Shown here: positions 34,557 through 44,071 of the stretch, in pieces | Numbering within the stretch: position 1 is the first letter of the stretch | How the letters are laid out: each line of letters opens with the position of its first letter | Source of the DNA: Bacteroidales bacterium | GTDB taxonomy: Bacteria; Bacteroidota; Bacteroidia; Bacteroidales; CAIWKO01 | DNA: 51,536 bases | NCBI GenBank assembly: GCA_023228145.1 | Contig: JALOBU010000022.1 | Location: 1 to 51,536, forward strand | Reading direction: 5' to 3' | The notes under the pieces: generated by a model | Database searches by the model: none | What the model saw: the letters and a program-made list of their open reading frames with translations, nothing else | Told to the model about the DNA's origin: nothing | Position numbers and translations under genes: made by a program

Positions 34557-36722
34557 ATGGCAATTATAGGAAAATTAAGAAAACATTCAGCATTAATTGT
34601 AATATTGATCGGTGTTGCTATTGCCGGTTTTGTTTTACAGGATTTATTCAGGAAGGGCGGCAGGGGTAGCGGGGATGTTGATTTTCTTGCAAAGATTGGT
34701 AATGAAAAAATTGCCAGAATTGATTTTGACCAAAAAGTTGAAGAACAAATTGAAATTATAAAACAAAATCAGCAAAAAGAAAACCTGACTTCTGCAGAGA
34801 ATTTTCAGGCAATGGCACAGGCATGGGAGCGCTTGGAACGACAGATGATTATGCAAAAAGAGTTTGAAGAACTGGGACTGGCTGTTGAATACAACAAAAG
34901 CATTACAGCCTCTATTTCACCAGAAGAACTATACGAGCTGATGCTGGGAAACAACATGCATCCTTATATTGCCCAGACATTCACCGATCCGAATACGGGC
35001 AAAGTTAACAAACAACAGATACAAAATATTGTAGAAAATTTTGACCAGCTAAGCGATGAAGATAAGATTCAATGGAAACGTCTGGAACAGGGTATCAAAG
35101 AAGACCGCCTTAATACAAAATATAATAACCTGGTGGAAAAAGCTTTTTACATGCCCAAAGCTTTTCTGCAGCGTTATGCCGACGAAGCAAGCCAGACAGC
35201 CAAATTGCGGTTTTTCGGAATAAAATACCAGACTATTTCCGACAGTGCTGTTACAGTAGCTGAGGAAGATTATAAGAAATTTTATGAAGACCACAAGTAT
35301 GAATATGAGCAGGAAAAATCCTGTGATATTGATTATGTTATTTTTGAAGTGGTCCCCTCAAAAGAAGACCTTGAAGCTATTAAACAAAAAGTGGAGAGCT
35401 TATATAATGAGTTTCAGGCGCTGGCACCCGTAGATGTTGAAAGCTATGTTAAAGCCCACAGTGATGAAACTTATGACAGCAGCTTCTTTAAAAAAGGCCA
35501 GCTTTCCGTGAAACTGGATTCTTTTATGTTTGCATCAGATGTTGGCGCCATTATTCCCCCTTATCAGGAAGATAAGGCATATTATATGGCAAGACTTGTT
35601 CAGATAAAAAACAGACCTGACTCATTGAAAGCCAGCCACATTTTAATTGCATATAAAGAAGCTCCAAACCCATTGCAAAATATTACAAGAACAAAAGATC
35701 AAGCAAAAAAAATTGCCGACAGTTTATATGAAGTGGTAAAAAAAGATGCAAAAATTTTTGGCACTCTGGCTTCCGTGAATTCTGATTTCCCTACAGCAAA
35801 TAAAGATGGAGGCGATCTTGGATGGATTGTTGACGGAGACAACGAAATGAAATTCTTTTTTGACTCTGCTTACGTTTTAAAAACAGGAGATGTGAAAGTG
35901 ATTGAATCAAGCATGGGTTATCACGTTTTGTACCTTACAGATAAAAAAGAATCTTACAAGAAAGTTAAGGTTGCTGTTCTAAAGAAAGACATTAAAGCAA
36001 GTAGCGAAACTTTTAATAAGTACCTAACAGATGCCAGTGCTTTTGCAGGCGAAAACCGAACCGCAGAACAATTTGAAAAAACAGTAGCGGAAAAAGGACT
36101 GAACAAACGTTCAGCCCAGTTTGTCAGGGAGATGGATTATTCAATACCCGGTTTGGAATCAGCAAGGGGCATCATTCGTTGGGCATTTAACAAAGACACG
36201 AAAACAGGAACAGTATCAGAGCAAGTGTTTGATGATGATGGGAAATATATAGTAGTTGTTTTGAAAGAAAAACGCGAAAAAGGTATTGCACCTCTGGAGC
36301 AGGTGAAAACATATATAGAACCCCTTGTGAAACGCGAAAAGAAAGCAGAAAAAATAGTTGAACAGATAAATACTGCAAGTGGAAACGATTTGTATCAAAT
36401 AGCTGCAAAAATAAATGCCGTGGTGGATACCGTGGATGCATTGACATTGTCAGCTTACAATTTCCCTGATTTCGGGCCGGAACCGGAACTTATTGGAACC
36501 ATATTCACTCTGAATAAAAACTCCGTGTCAAAACCTATCAAAGGAAAGATGGCTGTCTATAAAGTTGTAGTTGACGATTTTATCCAGCCGCCTGCACAAA
36601 TAAATACGGACATGGTGAAAATGCAACTGGCAAGCTATTTCCGTCAGAGAGTAAGCAATGATTTATTCAAAGCTATAAAAGACAAAACCGAAATTGTGGA
36701 TAACAGGATTTTCTTTTATTAA
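34557..36722 (+). CDS. ppiD: Periplasmic peptidyl-prolyl isomerase PpiD-like
   Basis: A 721-aa folding factor anchored in the inner membrane by one N-terminal segment (HSALIVILIGVAIAGFVLQDLF). A SurA_N-type chaperone region about 35..215 is followed by a parvulin PPIase domain about 350..460, with SLKASHILIAYKEAP and DGGDLGWIVDGD marking its ends. A further long C-terminal region ends with a segment of the SurA/PpiD kind. Its role is to assist the folding of outer membrane and secreted proteins leaving the Sec channel. It follows the LptC and CNNM genes, consistent with outer-membrane biogenesis. Confidence 0.9.
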   Translation: MAIIGKLRKHSALIVILIGVAIAGFVLQDLFRKGGRGSGDVDFLAKIGNEKIARIDFDQKVEEQIEIIKQNQQKENLTSAENFQAMAQAWERLERQMIMQKEFEELGLAVEYNKSITASISPEELYELMLGNNMHPYIAQTFTDPNTGKVNKQQIQNIVENFDQLSDEDKIQWKRLEQGIKEDRLNTKYNNLVEKAFYMPKAFLQRYADEASQTAKLRFFGIKYQTISDSAVTVAEEDYKKFYEDHKYEYEQEKSCDIDYVIFEVVPSKEDLEAIKQKVESLYNEFQALAPVDVESYVKAHSDETYDSSFFKKGQLSVKLDSFMFASDVGAIIPPYQEDKAYYMARLVQIKNRPDSLKASHILIAYKEAPNPLQNITRTKDQAKKIADSLYEVVKKDAKIFGTLASVNSDFPTANKDGGDLGWIVDGDNEMKFFFDSAYVLKTGDVKVIESSMGYHVLYLTDKKESYKKVKVAVLKKDIKASSETFNKYLTDASAFAGENRTAEQFEKTVAEKGLNKRSAQFVREMDYSIPGLESARGIIRWAFNKDTKTGTVSEQVFDDDGKYIVVVLKEKREKGIAPLEQVKTYIEPLVKREKKAEKIVEQINTASGNDLYQIAAKINAVVDTVDALTLSAYNFPDFGPEPELIGTIFTLNKNSVSKPIKGKMAVYKVVVDDFIQPPAQINTDMVKMQLASYFRQRVSNDLFKAIKDKTEIVDNRIFFY

Positions 36723-36740
36723 AAAATCTGGGAATAAAAA

Positions 36741-37475
36741 TTATTTGTGGCTTACTACTAATTTCTTGGTGTAATAAATATTATTTTCTATAATCACGGA
36801 ATAAAAATATATTCCTTCAGGTAGTTGATAGGTATCAATACGAACATTTCCTTTTTTCTCGATTAGCTGAAATTTTAAAACTTCATTTCCCATCATGTCA
36901 TGTAAAACAATGCTGTTCTGATATCCTGCGAAAGGGAAAATATAATTTATGTATGTACTTTTATCGCTGGGATTGGGATAAGCAGAAGAAATGTATAGGT
37001 TCTCGTGTATGTCTGATATACCGGCAGGCATTACTACATATTTGGCAACAAAAGAAACAGAATCGTTTGGGCTGTTCATGTCAAAGAATGTGTACATAAC
37101 ATAAGATGTGCCTTCGAAACCCTTGGGGTCGTACTCGCCAACAAAACTTGAATTGTTAGTTTCCCCTGCATTTATAGCCACATAATCGTCAGACACGAAA
37201 ACATCAGCACCCCAGCAACTGCCTGCCCAGCAAAAAGTTGCTTCTGCGCCGGGAACCAGAAAATTTATTTTTTTTCTCACCTTAACATTAATTGAACTTG
37301 TCCCGTTATTTGTAACATACATGGGACAGGTCAGCAAGGGGCCTAACGCACCGGAAACTGTTATTTCAGTGCCGTTGGAGACATTGCCGTCGTCATTTGA
37401 TAATGTAAGATTCTGGCCTCTTGTAGTCAGAAAGGATATTAAAATAATGGTTGTGAGTAGTATTAATTTTTTCAT
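36741..37475 (-). CDS. T9SS type A cargo protein of unknown function
   Basis: A 244-aa secreted protein with signal peptide MKKLILLTTIILISFLTTRG. The middle (about 25..155) is a beta-rich domain with Cys residues in FCWAGSCWG and a CPMYVTNNGTSSINVKVRK strand, resembling an immunoglobulin-like domain. The C-terminal approximately 75 residues are a type A T9SS sorting domain: YISSAYPNPSDKSTYINYI, HDMMGNEVLKFQL, GIYFYSVIIENN and KKLVVSHK. The protein is thus predicted to cross the outer membrane by T9SS and be attached or released. The N-terminal domain is not recognised. It converges with ppiD (19 nt) and diverges from the TlpA operon. Confidence 0.88.
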   Translation of the reverse strand: MKKLILLTTIILISFLTTRGQNLTLSNDDGNVSNGTEITVSGALGPLLTCPMYVTNNGTSSINVKVRKKINFLVPGAEATFCWAGSCWGADVFVSDDYVAINAGETNNSSFVGEYDPKGFEGTSYVMYTFFDMNSPNDSVSFVAKYVVMPAGISDIHENLYISSAYPNPSDKSTYINYIFPFAGYQNSIVLHDMMGNEVLKFQLIEKKGNVRIDTYQLPEGIYFYSVIIENNIYYTKKLVVSHK

Positions 37476-37621
37476 AATTTTTTTATTGATTTATAATTTT
37501 CATCTTACTAAGTAACTCGTACAACAGCAAAAATAATACAGAAAACCTCGTTTTTTTATAGTTTAACGAAATATTAACCTCGATTATTACAATAAAGTGC
37601 CCGATTTTTGTTTATTAATCA

Positions 37622-37629
37622 TACTTTTG
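37622..37629 (+). promoter_or_regulatory. -7 box upstream of the TlpA-like gene
   Basis: TACTTTTG, 21 nt before the ATG at 37651, fits TAnnTTTG. It would start the TlpA-DUF6029-Omp28 transcript. Confidence 0.5.
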
Positions 37630-37650
37630 TATTGTTAAGCCGTAAATATC

Positions 37651-38196
37651 ATGAGATTAATATTTTTATTAGCATTCACATTGTTGTTTGGAGTATCTCT
37701 GGGTATTTGTCAGACAGAACAGCAACATAACCCCTTTACTAATAAAAAAATTCCATCAGTAGAAATAAAAACACTTGACGGAAAAACCATGAATACCGGT
37801 GATATTTCTAATGACGGCAAGCCGATAATACTTAGCTTCTGGGCAACCTGGTGCAAACCCTGCCTGAACGAACTTTCGGCAATTTCCGATGTGTATGACG
37901 AATGGGTAGAAGAAACAGGGGTAAAACTTATTGCAGTTTCTATTGATGATTCAAAGACCAGCGGAAACGTAAAGCCCACCGTGGACGGAAAAGGTTGGGA
38001 TTTTGAATGTTATCTTGACGTGAACAGCGATTTTAAACGCGCGATGAATGTGAATTTAGTGCCCCATACTTTTATTCTTAATGGCAAAAACGAAATTACC
38101 TGGCAACATACTTCCTACTCTCAGGGCAGCGAAAAAGAACTTATTGAAATAGTCAGAAAACTCATCAGCGAAGACACTCCATCTCCTGAAAAATAA
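37651..38196 (+). CDS. TlpA-like thioredoxin-fold protein
   Basis: A 181-aa secreted protein with an N-terminal signal (MRLIFLLAFTLLFGVSLGIC). The thioredoxin fold contains the redox motif WCKPC in LSFWATWCKPCLNEL and the cis-Pro in NLVPHTFIL. It is probably a periplasmic or extracytoplasmic thiol reductase working with DsbD (26932..29016), as in TlpA/ResA-type systems; this is an inference. The usual third insertion of TlpA is represented by SIDDSKTSGNVKPTVDGKG. It is first in an apparent operon: the DUF6029 barrel begins 14 nt after its stop and Omp28 follows 10 nt after that. Confidence 0.88.
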   Translation: MRLIFLLAFTLLFGVSLGICQTEQQHNPFTNKKIPSVEIKTLDGKTMNTGDISNDGKPIILSFWATWCKPCLNELSAISDVYDEWVEETGVKLIAVSIDDSKTSGNVKPTVDGKGWDFECYLDVNSDFKRAMNVNLVPHTFILNGKNEITWQHTSYSQGSEKELIEIVRKLISEDTPSPEK

Positions 38197-38210
38197 GCAA
38201 TTTAAGTTTA

Positions 38211-39878
38211 ATGATGAAATATCTTAAAACAATAATCATCCTTTTGGTTTTTTGCGCTTTTTCATATAGTGAAACAAAAGCGCAGGGAATTGAGAAATTT
38301 CTTAAAAACAGTCAGGTCAGCGGCAATTTTCAGTTTGACGGGATGTATTATATTGAGGATTCTTCGATAGGAGCGCCGGAAGTTCCGCAAAAAGTTCTTA
38401 TGAATGCCTTTGCAAACATAATATACTCCAATGGGCCATTTTCGGCTGGCCTGCGCTTTGAGAATTACCTATACGCATTGCAGGGCTTTGACCCAAGATA
38501 TAAAGGCATAGGCATCCCTTATCGTTATGTTGCCTTTGAAAAAGATAAGTTTGGGTTTACCATTGGTAATTCTTACGAACAATTTGGTTCCGGGCTTATT
38601 TTCAGAGCCTGGCAGGATGCATCACTCGGATACGATAATTCACTGGATGGTATAAATATACGTTACAGCCCGTGGAAAGGTATTACACTTAAGGGCATCT
38701 GGGGCATGCAGCGGTTTTATTTTGAACGAGGCCCCGGTATTGTTCGGGGGGTGGATGGTGAGTTTGCCATAAATGATATTTTTAACAAGCTGAATGATAA
38801 ACAACTCAGGGTGTCTGTGGGAGGTACTTTTGTAAGTAAATATCAGGAAGCTTCGGACCCAGTGTACAACCTGCCCAAAAATGTGGCTGCTTACGGGGGC
38901 CGTGGCAGTATCAATTATAAAAACTTTGAAATAAAAGGCGAGTATGCCTATAAAATAAATGACCCTTCCTATATTAATAATAAGATATACAAATCCGGTA
39001 ATGCCACCCTGCTTCAACTGACATACAGTCGTAAAGGACTGGGCCTTTATCTTGCAGCCATCCGGACAGACAATATGAGTTTTAAATCCGACAGGGAAGC
39101 CGAAGGAACAGACCTTAACATTAATTATATTCCTTCTCTGGCAAAGCAAACCACATATGCCCTGCCCTCAATTTTTGTTTATGCAACTCAGCCTAAGGGA
39201 GAATTCGGTGTTCAGGGGCAAGCCATTTACACCTTTAAGAAAAAAACAAAACTGGGTGGTAAATACGGCACAAACATTTCTGCGACCTATGTCAGGTATA
39301 ATGCCATACATAAGGCAAAGATAAATGATGAAACGCCGGTTGACTCCTCCGGCACATTAGGCTATCGTTCAGATTTTTTTAAGTTAGGAAAAGATGTGTA
39401 TTATGAAGAGTTTAATTTTGAGTTTTCTAAAAAAATCAACAAACAATTTAAGCTGATATTTAATTACTTTTATATAATGTATAATGCCAGGATAATTGAG
39501 GGACACGAAATACCAGATGTGCATTCTCATACAGCTCTGGTTGATTTGACTTATAATATCAATGACAAACATTCACTAAGAGCAGAATTGCAACACATGT
39601 ATGCAAAACAACACGAAGGTTCATGGATTTATGGGCTCTTAGAATACACTATTGCGCCAAAATGGTATGTTTCCGTTTCAGACATGTATAATTACGGAAA
39701 CCCCGAAAGTAGTAAGCGTTTGCATTATTATGGTGTGTCTGCAGCTTATGTTACCGGAACAACACGAATAGCCTTAAACTATGGCCGCCAGCGTGCAGGA
39801 TTTTTCTGTATTGGAGGCGTTTGCAGGTATGTTCCGGCCGCCAATGGCGTTACACTTACCATCACTTCAAGCTTTTAA
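38211..39878 (+). CDS. DUF6029 family outer membrane beta-barrel protein
   Basis: A 555-aa protein with a signal peptide (MMKYLKTIIILLVFCAFSYSETKA; a second ATG follows at 38214). The mature part is a series of alternating amphipathic strands of beta-barrel type, including NAFANIIYSNGPFSAGLRFENYL and GNSYEQFGSGLIFRAWQD. It ends GVTLTITSSF with a C-terminal aromatic residue, as for barrels recognised by the BAM complex. It resembles DUF6029, for which no function is known. The gene lies between the TlpA-like gene and the Omp28 gene with gaps of 14 and 10 nt, so a joint role in export or redox chemistry is plausible but not shown. Confidence 0.85.
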   Translation: MMKYLKTIIILLVFCAFSYSETKAQGIEKFLKNSQVSGNFQFDGMYYIEDSSIGAPEVPQKVLMNAFANIIYSNGPFSAGLRFENYLYALQGFDPRYKGIGIPYRYVAFEKDKFGFTIGNSYEQFGSGLIFRAWQDASLGYDNSLDGINIRYSPWKGITLKGIWGMQRFYFERGPGIVRGVDGEFAINDIFNKLNDKQLRVSVGGTFVSKYQEASDPVYNLPKNVAAYGGRGSINYKNFEIKGEYAYKINDPSYINNKIYKSGNATLLQLTYSRKGLGLYLAAIRTDNMSFKSDREAEGTDLNINYIPSLAKQTTYALPSIFVYATQPKGEFGVQGQAIYTFKKKTKLGGKYGTNISATYVRYNAIHKAKINDETPVDSSGTLGYRSDFFKLGKDVYYEEFNFEFSKKINKQFKLIFNYFYIMYNARIIEGHEIPDVHSHTALVDLTYNINDKHSLRAELQHMYAKQHEGSWIYGLLEYTIAPKWYVSVSDMYNYGNPESSKRLHYYGVSAAYVTGTTRIALNYGRQRAGFFCIGGVCRYVPAANGVTLTITSSF

Positions 39879-39888
39879 AAGGAATCCG

Positions 39889-40767
39889 ATGAAAAGAAAA
39901 TTTATACATATTACTTTTTTAGCTGCTGCATCGGCAATTATTAGTCTTGTTTCCTGCGATAAGATTTACCCGCCCTATATGAACGTCACAGACGTGTCGG
40001 ACTGCTCTGTGCCCGACTTCCCTGCCGATACACATCATGTTAAAACAGTGTTGCTTGAAGAATTTACCGGGCATAAATGTATCAATTGCCCCGAAGCTGC
40101 ATTTTATATCCATCAGATTAAACAAGACTATGGTGAAAAAATAATTACACTTGCCATACATGCAGGAGGCTATGCCACTCCCGACGAAACAGGAGATTAT
40201 GCTCTTGATTTAACTACGGATATTGGAACCGACTATAATTCCCATTTTTCAATAAATTCTTGGCCCCGGGCTATGTTTAACAGGGATACGATAAACAACC
40301 AGAGAACTTTTGGAAATTCTTCATCATGGGATGGATTAATTGCTCAGATAATTAATCAGCCGGCAAAAATTTTTATCCAGATTATCAATGATTATGATAA
40401 CACAAACCGGAAACTTTGCACTCACGTGAAAGTAACCTTTCTTGAAGATATGGATATAAATACCAAGCTGGTGGTATTGCTTGCCGAAGACAGCATTAGC
40501 GGTTTTCAGAAGAATAATAATACAACCTACGGAGCGGTTCCGGATATTTCAAACTATATATTTAATGATGTACTGCGCGAATCATTTAACAGTGCCTATG
40601 GCGAAAATTTAACTGCCGGAGGGGTTTTGCAGGATTCTGCAATAATAAAAACCTATAAAAAATTCCTGCCTTCAAATTACATTGACAGGCATTGTAAGGT
40701 TATAGCCTACGTTTATAATTCGGATACGGAAGAAATAATTCAAACGGCAGAAAGGCATGTGGAATAA
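39889..40767 (+). CDS. Omp28-related lipoprotein with thioredoxin-like domain
   Basis: A 292-aa lipoprotein: MKRKFIHITFLAAASAIISLVSC gives a good lipobox (LVSC). The block LLEEFTGHKCINCPEAAFYIHQI contains a CxxC and is typical of Omp28, a Bacteroidota outer membrane family with a thioredoxin-like fold. The rest is beta-rich (LCTHVKVTFLEDMDI) and may be Ig-like. Omp28 of Porphyromonas gingivalis is a surface protein, but the activity is not established. I use ATG 39889; a longer frame from 39781 overlaps the end of the DUF6029 gene and lacks a signal. It is the last gene of the TlpA operon and converges with the RemB-like gene at 40772. Confidence 0.88.
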   Translation: MKRKFIHITFLAAASAIISLVSCDKIYPPYMNVTDVSDCSVPDFPADTHHVKTVLLEEFTGHKCINCPEAAFYIHQIKQDYGEKIITLAIHAGGYATPDETGDYALDLTTDIGTDYNSHFSINSWPRAMFNRDTINNQRTFGNSSSWDGLIAQIINQPAKIFIQIINDYDNTNRKLCTHVKVTFLEDMDINTKLVVLLAEDSISGFQKNNNTTYGAVPDISNYIFNDVLRESFNSAYGENLTAGGVLQDSAIIKTYKKFLPSNYIDRHCKVIAYVYNSDTEEIIQTAERHVE

Positions 40768-40771
40768 GTTA

Positions 40772-42448
40772 TCAGAAATCGTAATGCCTTCCGGTGATTG
40801 ACATTCTGAGCCCCAGCATCAGGGTGTGAGAATAATCATGATATAGTTCCGAATCCGAACTGCGGTAGTAATATTCTAATACGAAACGAAGATTATTTTT
40901 TGGATTAAGAAGGTATGCAACATTTAATGAGTAGTAAGCTATTTTAGTTTTTATGCCCTGTCCTATTGTATTTAAGTATGGCTGAACAACAACATTGTTT
41001 AGGGTTGCATCATAAGCATCCCAGGCAGGCTTGTAAATATCCTGCCCGAAATCTGAATGAACAGTGTCAAGTCCGGTAACAAGATAATTAAAATGCCCTT
41101 CAAAGAACCAGCGCTTGTAATTATAACGCAAAAACATACATGTTTCCCAAAAATTGGCACCGGCAGGATGAGCAAGCGGCTGGTTGTAATGCCCGTAATT
41201 TTGTATCACAAGCCGGTGTGCATAGGTATAAGGACGGGCAAAATTAAATTCAAGCTGAGCCGAGAGATTTTTAATTTTAAAAAGGTCATACGATTTAACA
41301 CCTAACTGCCATGCAACTTTATTAGTCCAATACCCATAAGTCAATGTTGAATCGTTGGGATGAATGATGTGTTTTAAACGATTAATAATGCCGTTTTTTA
41401 CTTCTCCGAATATCAAATCGTCAATTAAAAATTGCCCGTAAAGCGAGGTTTTTTTACCCACTTTCACACGCAGGCTCACTCCAAGTAAAGAATTATCAGG
41501 TGAGCCACGCGAAAATTCTACTGGCCTGAAAAAGATAACCGGGCTCAGGTAACTTATTTCAAAGCCACGGTTGCCGGCAGTATCTTTTCCCTGCCAGATA
41601 ATAGCTTCGAAGAACCCCAGATTTACCCTTTTTGATATGTCCCAACTTAGATAATGAAAGGCACCGTATTTATTTTCCATGTTTGTCCATCTGGAAGAAC
41701 CGGTACCCGACATATCTTTAAAGTTGGTGTATAAGTTTACCAGTTTTATATGCCAAACATTAGTGGTAAGTTTTAAATAAGGATAATTATATGCGGCGTC
41801 TGATAAAAAAAGTGAACGGTAACCGTCTCCCCAGAAGTTTTTACCCATACCGCCTTCAAGAGTAAAATACTTTAAAAACCCATAGGATATATATCCGCTG
41901 TAATCAAGGTAGTCGTACCCGCCGAGAGAAGAACTATAGGCATACCCTTGCCCGGGAACAACACGCGTTATCTCGATTTTTTTTTCCAGAAACTTTGGAA
42001 AAGAAGACTGATGGTAAAATAAAGTACCGCCAAAAGAAAGTTTTTTGAAAAAATCCGCCTGGATATTAGCGCCGATACCGGTTTCAAAAAGCGCTTTGTT
42101 CTCTGACATGTCAGTGCCCCCAACGATATCAAACAAGGGGTCGGAAACGATATGAACTTTCTGGGTTTTAAACTGAAAAATGTTTTCTGTGAGTGCTTTT
42201 GTGTAGAATTTATTTTGTTTAGGAATCTTAAAGGCATACAAACTGTCCACATCCTCAACCGGAACTATGTCTTTAAGATAATAAGGCTGTACATCAGGAT
42301 GAAAATCAACACGGTAAGGATACAGCCTTGCATTGAGTACTTCGCGGGTACCCCAAAAAACTTCATAATGATTTTGTTGTGCAAAAGAAAAACTACCAAG
42401 GGAAATCATGGTAATTATAAGGGTAATATGTAGTTTTATCTGCTTCAC
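40772..42448 (-). CDS. RemB/Wzi-like outer membrane beta-barrel protein (second of a tandem pair)
   Basis: A 558-aa protein with a signal peptide (ending GSFSFAQ). It has a long barrel region with the family hallmark FWGDGYRSLFLSDAAYNYPYLKLTT, together with HYLSWDISKRVNLGFFEAIIW and YNQPLAHPAGANFWE. The same hallmarks are found in the upstream gene, so the two are paralogues. The family includes Wzi-type barrels (capsule assembly, lectin-like) and RemB, required for gliding of Flavobacterium johnsoniae. The cargo or ligand is unknown. It ends GRHYDF, a C-terminal aromatic. It lies 6 nt downstream of the paralogue, same strand, presumably one transcript. Confidence 0.82.
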   Translation of the reverse strand: MKQIKLHITLIITMISLGSFSFAQQNHYEVFWGTREVLNARLYPYRVDFHPDVQPYYLKDIVPVEDVDSLYAFKIPKQNKFYTKALTENIFQFKTQKVHIVSDPLFDIVGGTDMSENKALFETGIGANIQADFFKKLSFGGTLFYHQSSFPKFLEKKIEITRVVPGQGYAYSSSLGGYDYLDYSGYISYGFLKYFTLEGGMGKNFWGDGYRSLFLSDAAYNYPYLKLTTNVWHIKLVNLYTNFKDMSGTGSSRWTNMENKYGAFHYLSWDISKRVNLGFFEAIIWQGKDTAGNRGFEISYLSPVIFFRPVEFSRGSPDNSLLGVSLRVKVGKKTSLYGQFLIDDLIFGEVKNGIINRLKHIIHPNDSTLTYGYWTNKVAWQLGVKSYDLFKIKNLSAQLEFNFARPYTYAHRLVIQNYGHYNQPLAHPAGANFWETCMFLRYNYKRWFFEGHFNYLVTGLDTVHSDFGQDIYKPAWDAYDATLNNVVVQPYLNTIGQGIKTKIAYYSLNVAYLLNPKNNLRFVLEYYYRSSDSELYHDYSHTLMLGLRMSITGRHYDF

Positions 42449-42454
42449 AAATTT

Positions 42455-44068
42455 CTAAAAGTCATGATAGATATTAGTTAACGAAGTTTTTAATCCGAAA
42501 TAAAAATAATGAGTCAATTTTTCCTTGTAATCATTTTTGATATATCTGGCATTATAACCAACTTCAAATAATAAATTTGTTTTAGGGTTGAAAAGGTAAT
42601 ATGCTCTTACTCCTGCATTCAGTATTTCTGTGTTAATACCTTGTGCTGTTTTATTCCCATCGGCCTGGTATCCATATTGAGCAGAAACCTGTGACAAAAA
42701 TACATCCTGCCCCCAGTTAGTATTTGTTGTATCAAGCCCGGCAACAGCATAATTGAATTGTGCTTCAGCAAATATTCTCCGGTAGCGGTAATTTATAAAA
42801 CCTGTCAATTCTCTGAAATTGGCTCCGAGAGGGTGTGTCAGAGATTGATTGTAATGAGTATAACTCTGCAGAGGATAAAAATGCGAATAGGAATACGGGC
42901 TGACCTGATTGTATTCCACTTGCATATTAAGGTTTTGCAAACCAAACATACCGAACCATTTTCCACCGATTTGAAACCCCCAGTTATTTCCCTGATAACC
43001 TTTGGTAAATAACTTTTTTAATTTCAGGTTATCTACCATCAGCTGACCGTAAAACCCAAGTGTATTCAAAGGTTTATATTTTGCAGTTATGCCTAGCAGC
43101 GCATTATTTTTATTATTCAGGGAGTATTGTATTGTGTTCACCAATATCACAGGTATAAGGCTGCAGAAATTAAATTTTGTGTTTTTTGCAGAGGAAGTAA
43201 ACATGATGCCTTCAAACAAGCCCAGCTCTACTTTTTTTCCTATCCTGAACCCCGCAAAATTGAAGGTGGCCGGTTTGGTTTGGTAGCCATGATACCATAC
43301 ATAAGGTGCGTTCAGCACACTATCTGTGTTCAGGTTCTGAAATGAAGCAAAAATAGTTTGATAATAAAACCACTTATAATTGACAAATACTTTCAGGAAG
43401 GGATATTGAAAAGTATTGTCCGAAAGCAGCAATGAACGGTAACCGTCGCCGATAAAATTTTTATCGAACCCAAACTGAAGATTCCAGTGTGAGTCAGGGC
43501 TGTAAGAAATCAAACCGACCGGGGTTCCAAAATCATAGCCTCTCGCTTTAAACTCTTTCACACGCCCCGAGCCGGGAGCCACTTCGTATTTTTCAATAAA
43601 ATTGCTTACATAATCGGGGAAACGCGCCTGTGTTTCGTAATATTTGCTGATAAAAAAAAGTTTGTTGCTTATCACCCCCCGAATCTGAACTCCACGTGTG
43701 TTGTAATACAGGCTGCGTGTGTCGTTAAAGGAATAGCCATATCCAAAATTAAAAAGCGGGCTGACATAGAGGTGGAAATCCTCATGGTTAACAACAAACA
43801 AATCTTCGCGAAAAATTTTTCTTTTAAACCAGCGTTCGTTATCACCGGCTTTTTTACAGCCCGGTGTCAATGCCGAATCTGTAAGGATGTATTGCCCGAC
43901 AAAACTATTATTGTAAGGCTTTAGTGCAGTAAAAACTTCAGCATCTTTATGATTAAGGTATTTATCAAGCGCAAAATTTATATCACGTTGCAGGGGAATG
44001 TTTTCTTGAGCCAGCCCGCTGAATGCAAACAGAACAAAAAACAATAATATGCTGCAACTTTTCTGCAT
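42455..44068 (-). CDS. RemB/Wzi-like outer membrane beta-barrel protein (first of the pair)
   Basis: A 537-aa protein, signal peptide MQKSCSILLFFVLFAFSGLAQ. Marker segments shared with the downstream gene: FIGDGYRSLLLSDNTFQYPFLKVFVNY, GKKVELGLFEGIMF, SLTHPLGANFRELTGF and AVAGLDTTNTNWGQDVF. Unlike its paralogue it has an early Cys region (LTPGCKKAGDNERWFKRKIF). It ends TNIYHDF, again a C-terminal aromatic. The pair arose by duplication, with considerable divergence in the N-terminal third. It follows rsmI by 3 nt on the same strand, so translation of rsmI and this pair may be coupled. Confidence 0.82.
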   Translation of the reverse strand: MQKSCSILLFFVLFAFSGLAQENIPLQRDINFALDKYLNHKDAEVFTALKPYNNSFVGQYILTDSALTPGCKKAGDNERWFKRKIFREDLFVVNHEDFHLYVSPLFNFGYGYSFNDTRSLYYNTRGVQIRGVISNKLFFISKYYETQARFPDYVSNFIEKYEVAPGSGRVKEFKARGYDFGTPVGLISYSPDSHWNLQFGFDKNFIGDGYRSLLLSDNTFQYPFLKVFVNYKWFYYQTIFASFQNLNTDSVLNAPYVWYHGYQTKPATFNFAGFRIGKKVELGLFEGIMFTSSAKNTKFNFCSLIPVILVNTIQYSLNNKNNALLGITAKYKPLNTLGFYGQLMVDNLKLKKLFTKGYQGNNWGFQIGGKWFGMFGLQNLNMQVEYNQVSPYSYSHFYPLQSYTHYNQSLTHPLGANFRELTGFINYRYRRIFAEAQFNYAVAGLDTTNTNWGQDVFLSQVSAQYGYQADGNKTAQGINTEILNAGVRAYYLFNPKTNLLFEVGYNARYIKNDYKEKLTHYFYFGLKTSLTNIYHDF

Positions 44069-44071
44069 AGT

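Noticed and set aside
39781..39888. Upstream extension of the Omp28 gene
   Set aside because: It lies in another frame of the DUF6029 gene and places 36 residues before a clear lipoprotein signal peptide.
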